Source: Candidatus Fermentithermobacillaceae bacterium
Lineage (GTDB): Bacteria; Bacillota; Sulfobacillia; Fermentithermobacillales; Fermentithermobacillaceae
Length of the DNA: 32,473 nt
Direction: 5' to 3'
NCBI GenBank assembly: GCA_012841375.1
Contig: DUUV01000102.1
Coordinates: forward strand, 1-32,473
Position 1 is the first letter of the stretch, and the number at the start of each line of letters is the position of its first letter. A program made the translations under genes and the position numbers. The notes under the pieces are model-generated. The model saw only the letters and a program-made list of their open reading frames with translations, was not told where the DNA came from and did no database searches. Below are positions 26,641-32,473 of this stretch, piece by piece.

Positions 26641-28134
26641 GTGTCAGAGGTGCGCGTAAGGTTCGCTCCCTCGCCGACCGGATACTTACATATCGGGGGC
26701 GCGAGGACTGCCCTTTTCAACTATCTTTTCGCGAGGCATCACGGAGGCAAGTTCATCCTCAGGATTGAGGACACCGATACGGAGCGGACTATCAAGGACT
26801 CTGCCGAGAAACTCATGGAAGCCTTTCGATGGCTGGGCCTTTCCTGGGATGAGGGCCCGATTGTCGGTGGGCCCAAAGGGCCTTACTACCAGTCACAGAG
26901 GCAGGACCTCTACGCCAAGTACGCTGAGGAACTGGTGGCTAAGGGCGCGGCCTACAAGTGCTATTGCACTCCCGAGGAGCTCGCCGCCGAAAGGGAGAAG
27001 GCCAGGCTTGAGAGGAAAGCCCCCCGTTACAGCGGGCGCTGTCGTTCTTTGACTCCCGACCAGGTCGCCCTTTTCGAGGGCGAAGGCAGAAAGCCCGTCA
27101 TCCGGCTTCGGACCAGGGATGAGGGAGTTACCGTCGTCCATGACTTGGTTCACGGTGATGTGACTTTCAGGAACGAAGAGATCGCAGACTTCGTGATAAT
27201 GAAGTCAGACGGGTTTCCCACATACAACTACGCTTGCGTGATCGATGACTGGCAGATGGGTCTCACCCACGTCATCCGGGCCGATGAGCATTTGTCGAAC
27301 ACTCCCAAACAGCAATGGATTTATGAAGCGCTGGGCGCACCGATGCCCAAATTCGCCCATGTGCCCATGATCCTGGCGCCTGACCGGTCCAAGCTCTCTA
27401 AGCGACACGGCGCCCAGACGGTGGAGGAGTTCATGGACAAGGGTTACTTGCCCGAGGCCATACTTAACTACATCGTGCTCTTAGGGTGGACGCCCCCTGA
27501 TGCGACCAAGGAGATGATGACTCTCAGCGAAATGGTCGAGCTCTTCGACCTTGACAGGGTCTCATCGACTCCGGCCGTGTACGATACCACGAAGATGACC
27601 TGGATGAATGGGCAGTATCTCCGGATGAAAACGCCCAAGGAACTCATGGAGATGTACATCCCGGTGGCAGAGAAGCTGGGCTTGGCTACCGAAGAAGAGT
27701 TGCGAGGGCGTGGGACCTGGCTCCGAAAAGTGATCCTGGCGCTTCGTGAGCGGAGCAAGACAATAGATGAGATGGTCGAGTCATCGGCCTTCTTCTTCCG
27801 CTCTCCTCACGAGTACGATGAGGCAGGTGTGAGAAAGCTGTTCACCAAGGCCGGCGTGACAGAACTCCTGAGAAAAGGCGCAGCAGCGCTCGACGCCGTC
27901 CAAGACTGGACTCTCGAGAACGTCGAGAGCTCGTATCGCCAGCTCATCGCGCGCGAGGGGATCAAGGGCGGAGACATCATCCACCCGACAAGGCTCGCGC
28001 TGAGCGGCAAGACTGTGGGGCCCAGCCTTTTTGACATCATCGAAATCCTGGGCAAGACCGAATCGGTTGCCAGGCTGAAAGCGGCTGCCTCTTACGTGGA
28101 GGAGAAGGGCCTCGAGGGGTCAAAGAAAGCATAG
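26641..28134 (+). CDS. gltX: Glutamyl-tRNA synthetase
   Basis: GltX charges tRNA-Glu with glutamate, and in many bacteria that lack GlnRS it also mischarges tRNA-Gln for later amidation. The class I motifs are HIGG at 17-20 (RFAPSPTGYLHIGGART) and KLSKR from Lys251. A zinc site of the Cys107-x-Cys109-x24-Cys134 type is seen. The GTG start at 26641 (497 residues) places the family start MSEVRVRFAPSPTG correctly; the frame is open further upstream from 26443 but that part is leader. Upstream GGGGTG is a modest ribosome-binding site. Genes for tRNA-Gln and tRNA-Glu lie about 630 bp downstream. Confidence 0.96.
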   Translation: MSEVRVRFAPSPTGYLHIGGARTALFNYLFARHHGGKFILRIEDTDTERTIKDSAEKLMEAFRWLGLSWDEGPIVGGPKGPYYQSQRQDLYAKYAEELVAKGAAYKCYCTPEELAAEREKARLERKAPRYSGRCRSLTPDQVALFEGEGRKPVIRLRTRDEGVTVVHDLVHGDVTFRNEEIADFVIMKSDGFPTYNYACVIDDWQMGLTHVIRADEHLSNTPKQQWIYEALGAPMPKFAHVPMILAPDRSKLSKRHGAQTVEEFMDKGYLPEAILNYIVLLGWTPPDATKEMMTLSEMVELFDLDRVSSTPAVYDTTKMTWMNGQYLRMKTPKELMEMYIPVAEKLGLATEEELRGRGTWLRKVILALRERSKTIDEMVESSAFFFRSPHEYDEAGVRKLFTKAGVTELLRKGAAALDAVQDWTLENVESSYRQLIAREGIKGGDIIHPTRLALSGKTVGPSLFDIIEILGKTESVARLKAAASYVEEKGLEGSKKA

Positions 28135-28189
28135 TCTGGCCCGCATGTGGGCTGGTCCATCCATTCTGAACTGCAAGGGGGATTCGTCA

Positions 28190-28705
28190 GTGGACGTTAT
28201 TGAAGCGATCAAGAAGCGCCGTAGCATCAGGCAATACAAGGCGCAAGAGGTGCCTGACGACGTCTTGAATTCCATCTTGGACTGTGCCAGGCTTGCGCCG
28301 AGCGCAGGCAACAGGCAGCCTTGGACGTTTGTTGCGGTAAAAACGCAGGAGATCCGCGACCAACTGGTTCAGGCTGCGGGAAACCAGCAAATGCTTGGAA
28401 AAGCTCCTGTTGTCATTGTAGTGTGCGCCGATTTGGAGGTTTCGGGAGCCAGGTATGAGGACCGGGGGAGGACGCTATATGCCTTCCAGGACACTGCGGC
28501 CGCCATCGAAAACATGATGCTGGCGGCAGTATCCTATGGTCTAGGTACATGCTGGGTGGGGTCCTTCAGGGAGACCGAAGTGCGCAAGATCTTGGAGCTG
28601 CCCGTAAACCTGAAGCCCGTGGCCATGATGCCGCTTGGTTACCCCGACCAGGAGCGCGGGCCCAGGGACCTGAAGCCAAGGGAAGAAGTGGTCTGGGTAA
28701 GATAA
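28190..28705 (+). CDS. Nitroreductase family flavoprotein
   Basis: This 171-residue protein belongs to the FMN-dependent nitroreductase superfamily. The FMN-phosphate motif RRSIRQY is at residues 10-16, PSAGNRQPW at 37-45, and GLGTCWVGSF and PLGYPDQ follow later. Such enzymes reduce nitro compounds, quinones or flavins; the physiological substrate cannot be read from sequence. The GTG start at 28190 has AAGGGGG about 9 nt upstream. It lies 55 bp after gltX and may share its transcript, while the tRNA genes downstream have their own promoter. Confidence 0.87.
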   Translation: MDVIEAIKKRRSIRQYKAQEVPDDVLNSILDCARLAPSAGNRQPWTFVAVKTQEIRDQLVQAAGNQQMLGKAPVVIVVCADLEVSGARYEDRGRTLYAFQDTAAAIENMMLAAVSYGLGTCWVGSFRETEVRKILELPVNLKPVAMMPLGYPDQERGPRDLKPREEVVWVR

Positions 28706-28720
28706 CCGTTTTCTAGTGTG

Positions 28721-28749
28721 TTGCCTGCCTAAACCGGTGATGCTATAAT
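28721..28749 (+). promoter_or_regulatory. Promoter for tRNA-Gln and tRNA-Glu
   Basis: TTGCCT (28721-28726) and a perfect TATAAT (28744-28749) are 17 bp apart. The predicted transcript start near 28756 is about 9 bp before tRNA-Gln. The design mirrors that of the tRNA-Gly promoter. Confidence 0.8.
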
Positions 28750-28764
28750 GAGAAATGCTTGTGT

Positions 28765-28838
28765 TGGGGGATCGGCTAGTGGTAGGCCAACAGACTCTGG
28801 ATCTGTCTGCGGAGGTTCGAATCCTTCTCCCCCAGCCA
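28765..28838 (+). tRNA. tRNA-Gln (anticodon CTG)
   Basis: This is a complete 74-base cloverleaf with encoded CCA. The acceptor TGGGGGA pairs with TCCCCCA, the anticodon stem ACAGA/TCTGT encloses CTCTGGA, and the T arm has GGTTCGAATCC. Anticodon CTG reads CAG. The weak U1-A72 first pair is typical of bacterial tRNA-Gln. Confidence 0.95.
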
Positions 28839-28844
28839 GTATGT

Positions 28845-28920
28845 GGCCCCATCGTCTAGTGGCCTAGGACACCGCCCTCTCACGGCGGAGACAGGGGTTC
28901 GAGTCCCCTTGGGGCTACCA
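28845..28920 (+). tRNA. tRNA-Glu (anticodon CTC)
   Basis: This is a complete 76-base cloverleaf with encoded CCA, 6 bp after tRNA-Gln. The anticodon stem CCGCC/GGCGG encloses CTCTCAC, so it reads GAG. The T arm has GGTTCGAGTCC. The acceptor GGCCCCA pairs with TGGGGCT, which leaves a G1-U72 wobble at the end of the stem. Confidence 0.95.
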
Positions 28921-28929
28921 AAGAAAAAG

Positions 28930-28950
28930 ACCCGCGAAGGCGGGTTTTTT
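28930..28950 (+). terminator. Intrinsic terminator after tRNA-Glu
   Basis: ACCCGC (28930-28935) and GCGGGT (28940-28945) form a perfect stem with a GAAG loop, followed by a run of six T (28945-28950), one G and more T. It closes the tRNA-Gln/tRNA-Glu transcript. Confidence 0.93.
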
Positions 28951-29202
28951 GTTTGTGAAGCCCAGGACCCTCGCTGAGCCTTAACGTTTTGGCCACCCCT
29001 GAGGATTGCTCCGGGACCTAGTGAATAGACTAAAAAGTGACCTAGCGACAGTCGTCACCTGCACCCACTACTTAGTCGCGTCATATCTTGAGCCTGATTT
29101 AAGGAAATCCGTCTTGCTGTGCAGGGGTTTTCTGTAATACATAGTAATATAAGCCATGGGGTAGAGAGATAATGATGACCTCAAAAGGGCGCGCGTTTTT
29201 GG
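28951..29202. other. Intergenic gap before the secreted-protein gene
   Basis: No gene is supported here. A direct repeat GACCTAGYGA occurs at 29015-29024 and 29039-29048, 24 bp apart. TTGCTG (29114-29119) and TAATAC (29135-29140) might form a poor promoter with only 15 bp between them. The composition is less GC-rich than in the flanking core genes. Confidence 0.5.
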
Positions 29203-30021
29203 GTGGGATTAGCTTTGTCTAGAAGGTCTTTATTGATCACGGCCGTGCTTATCTTCTCGTTGGTCTGCATCCACAGCGCGGTCAGCTATACCTCTGCTGC
29301 CATAGGAAATGGAGTTGAACTCACGATTACCGACCCTTATCACGGTCTGGTATCCTTTGTTGCTTGCTCCTCGGGTTCTCTTGATATAAAGCAGGGAGAA
29401 AGCAATGACGTCTTGATCGTTACAAACAACCTTGGGCAAGGCATCTATAATCTCAAAGCAACAATCTCGAGTTGCCACCCGCGAAGTGTCCGGGACTATC
29501 TATCGCTAGGATCGCTCTATCCTGACTCTCTGGCCCCCGGAAAACGCTCAGTCGTTACTCTGAGCGCTGCAGACGACTGCCCCGTGGGACCCGTGACCCT
29601 GACAGTTGCCCTTGAAGCGGAGTTCGACGGGGGTAGTGCCCGCGTACTCGCCGACCTGTCCGTTACCGTAGTGGAAGGGCAGTTGACTCTTCTTCCTGGC
29701 GATGATGGCTTTACGGCTTCCTGGAACGGCGGAGACAGTCCGGACGGCACCGTCATTCTCTATCGCTACAGACCGGTAGATGGCCAGGAGGGCGACTGGA
29801 CCGGTTGGCAGGAGATCAACGGGGCGAGTCTTGGGGAAACCCTCCCCGGGTACTATGAGTACAAGGCTGTGCTTGGGAAAACAGAATCCGAGGTCATCTC
29901 CCGATATGTCGAACCGCCCGCCGAGCCTGAAGATATTGAAGTCCTAGATGCAGACGCTTCCGCCGACGGTGGAGAAAGCGGTGGCGAAGAGAGCACGGCC
30001 GAAAACGAGACCGAAAAGTAA
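29203..30021 (+). CDS. Secreted protein of unknown function with acidic tail
   Basis: I do not recognise the family with certainty. From GTG at 29203 it has 272 residues. A typical export signal is seen: RR at 7-8, a hydrophobic run (LLITAVLIFSLVCI) and a small-residue zone near 25-34. The body looks beta-rich, with VELTITDPYHGLVSF and a LSVTVVEGQLTL stretch suggestive of an Ig-like surface domain. The C-terminus is strongly acidic and low in complexity (about 235-272, rich in E, D, G, S). No membrane anchor or sortase motif is present. TTG at 29215 with GGTGGGA just upstream may be the true start. The DUF5305-like gene 46 bp downstream suggests a surface or secretion cluster. Confidence 0.6.
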   Translation: MGLALSRRSLLITAVLIFSLVCIHSAVSYTSAAIGNGVELTITDPYHGLVSFVACSSGSLDIKQGESNDVLIVTNNLGQGIYNLKATISSCHPRSVRDYLSLGSLYPDSLAPGKRSVVTLSAADDCPVGPVTLTVALEAEFDGGSARVLADLSVTVVEGQLTLLPGDDGFTASWNGGDSPDGTVILYRYRPVDGQEGDWTGWQEINGASLGETLPGYYEYKAVLGKTESEVISRYVEPPAEPEDIEVLDADASADGGESGGEESTAENETEK

Positions 30022-30067
30022 CCACAGAAAATCCAAAGGGCTGGCTATTGCCGTGAGGGGAATATAG

Positions 30068-31185
30068 GTGAGCGCGAGAAAAGCACAAGACGATATGTCT
30101 TCTCCGTCCAAGTCAATAAGACAACCGCATGCCCTTTACCTGATTCTGCTCGGGCTCTTTACTGCGTACCTCTTGATCATGACCATCAGCACTATGCGGG
30201 TTCCAACCGTCTTGACAACCGAGGTCCCCAAAGAGAGCAGAGTCAGGCGAATAACCTATGATTATCAAGTGTACCCTTCGCCTTCCATCCTGTTTCCGCC
30301 CGGCACAGGACCTCTGCCTGCCGGAAGGACCAGTTATTTCGCCAACGTAACACGGAAAATCGACTTCGAGGTTACCGGAGAGATTGAGGTTTCTCATGCT
30401 GCGGACCGGATGGTGACTTTCACGTCGAGTTGCTTCTCCGTTCACCAGACCAGTGGGAGATCAGATTGGAGCATAGTCCCGACATTACTTTGGACAGGCC
30501 TGGCGATGGAAGACTCGTCTTCAGGTCCAGTTTCACATTACCCCTGTCCACAGCAGTCGAGGTGGGAGAGGCTATAGTAGAGGAACTGGAAATAAGGCCT
30601 CGTGATGCGTACAATCTGGTTATCAAGAGCAGTCTTGCTTGCTCACCCCTAGATGCCGACAATCCCTCGGACCCGAGTCCTCTTGTCGGCGAGTATGTGT
30701 TCGCCCTGAGGGGCAGCACAATCGATCCCACGGGTGAGTTGCTCTACGAGAAAACCGAGACCACGACGGAGACAGTAACACACACGAATTACATGAGCGT
30801 CTGGGGCTATCCCTTGGACGTACCGAATGCCAGAGCGTTCTTTCCGGCTCTCTTGACCACTTCAGTTTTGGGCTTGGCATTCTACCTCTACGAACGGCAA
30901 AAGGCGCGCTCAAGTGCCAGGGAGAAGCGCGATGCGGAACTTGACCGCATAAGGCGCCGCTACGGGGGACGGATTATCAGAGCCGGCGGGTTAAGAGATA
31001 TTCCCGCAAGCAGTCTCAAGGTTGAGATCGCGGATTTCAAAGAGTTGGCCAAGATGGCAGATGAGAGAGAAAGACCGATATTGCAGATTGATGTCCTGAC
31101 GGACGAGGGCGTTCAAACAACAGAGTTTTACGTCGTCGATGAAGATGCCCTGTATTCTTACAGGCTTTCAACCATACCGCAGTAA
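30068..31185 (+). pseudogene. DUF5305-like membrane protein, split by a frameshift
   Basis: Two overlapping frames make one protein. Frame 1 (30068-30577) gives an N-terminal membrane helix (ALYLILLGLFTAYLLIMTIS) and the start of an outer domain (YDYQVYPSPSILFPPGTGPL). Frame 2, open from 30388 to 31185, continues with FHVELLLRSPDQWEIRLE, a second helix (FFPALLTTSVLGLAFYLYE) and a cytoplasmic end with YGGRIIRAG and VEIADFKELAKMADERERPI. That layout resembles DUF5305 proteins, which often sit beside signal peptidase genes. Restoring one base near 30405-30411 would join AADR to DGDFHVE. No slippery heptamer is seen, so a real mutation or sequencing error is likelier than programmed frameshifting. 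The start is GTG at 30068 after GAGGGG. Confidence 0.65.
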
Positions 31186-31191
31186 GACAAC

Positions 31192-32433
31192 ATGGGGGCT
31201 TGTCACTTGCCTGCCGCGTACTATTTCCTTAAGAAGCGACTGTCGTGGAGAGATCTAGATCCCTCTTCGCTGCTCACCTACTACCGCTACATATCCTTGT
31301 TGGTTACTTCAGGGTTCTACTTCGTTGGTCCCCCTGTTGCCCCTATGTACCTGAAGGCCGGGGCGGTCGTCTGCCTTTTCTTGGAAGCCCGGTTCTTCAC
31401 CCGGATTTACCGCGAGAACGAAAGCGCAGGGGCAAGAAAACTGCTGATTTTCATAGAGACTCTGGGCCTTGCCTCAATACTCGTTATCACCGGCGGATTG
31501 GATAGCCCTTTCATCTGGTACGCCATCAACCCAATCTTGCTCTCCGCTACGCTCCCGCCTGCGTACTGCTGCTGGCTCATGATGACAGCCTTTCTTTCTG
31601 CGGCGATTCTCTTGCAGCGGTACAGTCTCTATACTCCCGCGGAGACTGTGCCGCTGTGGCCCGATCGTTCGTTTTTCTTAATGGTCTTTGTCTTGACTAC
31701 TTTTTCTGCTCAAATCTTCACTCACATTATCGCCCGGCTCTCCAACCAGGCCGAAACGATGAAGAAGCAGTTGGAGCATATCAAGGCTCTCTACGAGGCT
31801 ATCGAGATGCTCTCCCACTACAGCGATCCCCATGAGGTTGCCAACCTGTTTGCCTCCTATAGCCGGACGCTGACCGGGGCAGAGAAAGTCATCGTCTGGG
31901 TAGAGACGCAATCCGGCGTGAAAGACCCACGGAAAGAGAGTTTCTACGTGGTACGGGGACCCAGGGACGTCCTCTCTGAAGAAGACTGGTATCCGCATAT
32001 CAAGTCGATGTTTGAGAACAGGCGGGATGGCCCCGAGGTTCATGTCCACCAGATTGCCGGCAGCAAGGACCGACAATCCGGAAGGCTTGTCACCGTTAAG
32101 GTCAAGTCCAGTTCAACAATCTTCGGCGTTCTATCGGCTTACTATTTGGGTGACCGGCAGAGTAACGAAGAAAAGCAGACTCTCATCTTCATGGCTGACC
32201 TTTGCGCCGGGGTTCTGGAGAAGCGGTTTCTGGAGTCCTTGGCTGAGGAACTCTTGCTGATGGAAGAGAAGGACCGTATCGCAGGCGAGATCCACGACAA
32301 TGTGACTCAGAACATCTTCGGCCTCATATACGGCTTGGATACGCTCATTGTAGCCGGACAAGATAAAATCCCCACAAGTGGACAAACTTTTTCCCCACTT
32401 TCGGACAAGATCGTCCCCACTTTAGGACAATAA
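31192..32433 (+). pseudogene. Membrane sensor histidine kinase, truncated before its ATPase domain
   Basis: The 413-residue frame starts with about five or six membrane helices (roughly residues 30-185) and a coiled linker (AETMKKQLEHIKALYEAIEM). A GAF-like region follows (about 205-345). Then comes a HisKA_3-type dimerisation helix, EEKDRIAGEIHDNVTQNIFG, with phospho-accepting His368. Kinases of this NarX/LiaS type need a HATPase domain of about 90 residues next; instead the frame enters repeat DNA from about 32350 and stops at 32433. It is probably inactive as a kinase. ATG at 31192 lacks a ribosome-binding site, and TTG at 31207, with GGGGG upstream, may be used. It lies 6 bp after the DUF5305-like gene. 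Confidence 0.72.
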
Positions 32434-32473
32434 AGAAGGCCTGCTCCGAGCCGAGCAGAAGGTTTCTGTTACC
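32349..32473. mobile_element. Probable end of an insertion element (IS21-like?), continues past window
   Basis: Kinase-coding sequence gives way here to non-coding DNA with three short direct repeats (32369-32430), a stop, and a small inverted repeat (CTGCTC 32441-32446, GAGCAG 32453-32458). Multiple transposase-binding repeats near the tip are known for IS21-family ends. A TG at 32349-32350 could be the tip, but the exact border cannot be set and no transposase is visible. Confidence 0.5.
32369..32430 (+). repeat. Three direct repeats TCCCCACNNNNGGACAA
   Basis: Copies lie at 32369-32385 (centre AAGT), 32392-32408 (TTTC) and 32414-32430 (TTTA). Starts are 23 and 22 bp apart, about two helical turns. 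Each copy is itself partly symmetric (TCC...GGA), as expected of a protein-binding site. Confidence 0.85.

Noticed and set aside
29172-29222. Small open frame beginning ATGATG before the secreted-protein gene
   Set aside because: It stops after 16 codons, has no ribosome-binding site and is out of frame with the signal peptide that follows.
32369-32430. Short CRISPR array
   Set aside because: The three repeats are separated by only 5-6 bp, far too short for spacers; the unit looks like a transposase-binding site.

Overview
The window is the chromosomal replication-origin region of a bacterium that looks like a Bacillota (Firmicutes) member, probably an anaerobic, moderately GC-rich Clostridia-like lineage. 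The evidence is the gene order: parB/noc-like, rsmG, mnmG, mnmE, jag, yidC, yidD, rnpA and rpmH lie on the minus strand. dnaA, dnaN, recF, a dciA-like gene, remB, gyrB and gyrA lie on the plus strand. The anaerobic inference rests on a four-subunit ferredoxin-dependent 2-oxoacid oxidoreductase. No rRNA gene is present, so the genus cannot be fixed from the window.

Layout. Positions 1-6365 hold the leftward leading-strand block for ribosome, tRNA modification and membrane insertion functions, ending in a partial ParB-like gene cut by the window edge. Positions 6366-8482 hold the origin: DnaA boxes lie both upstream of dnaA and between dnaA and dnaN. The second gap has phased TCCACA boxes followed by a GC step and CTA/CTG triplets that resemble a DnaA-trio unwinding element. 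Positions 8483-16292 hold the replication genes. Directly behind gyrA, almost without gaps, come archease and rtcB (RNA repair), then mtnP and mtnA (methionine salvage), then two tandem genes that each encode two AbrB-like hairpin domains and a zinc ribbon. Positions 21315-21543 carry tRNA-Gly(CCC) and tRNA-Thr(CGT) behind a good promoter. They converge on a D-aminoacylase gene, the only protein gene right of the origin that runs against replication.

Positions 23375-26424 are a porCDAB operon. Then come gltX with a structured leader, a nitroreductase, and tRNA-Gln(CTG) and tRNA-Glu(CTC), closed by a clear intrinsic terminator. All four tRNAs in the window have C at the wobble position and read G-ending codons.

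The right end (29203-32473) is accessory in character. It encodes a secreted protein with an acidic tail, a DUF5305-like membrane protein split by a one-base frameshift, and a membrane histidine kinase that stops just after its phospho-accepting helix. The kinase ends inside three 17-bp direct repeats that look like the end of an insertion element (IS21-like is my best guess). This surface-signalling cluster seems to be decaying or recently disrupted. The tandem AbrB/zinc-ribbon pair and this right-end cluster are the least explained parts of the window.
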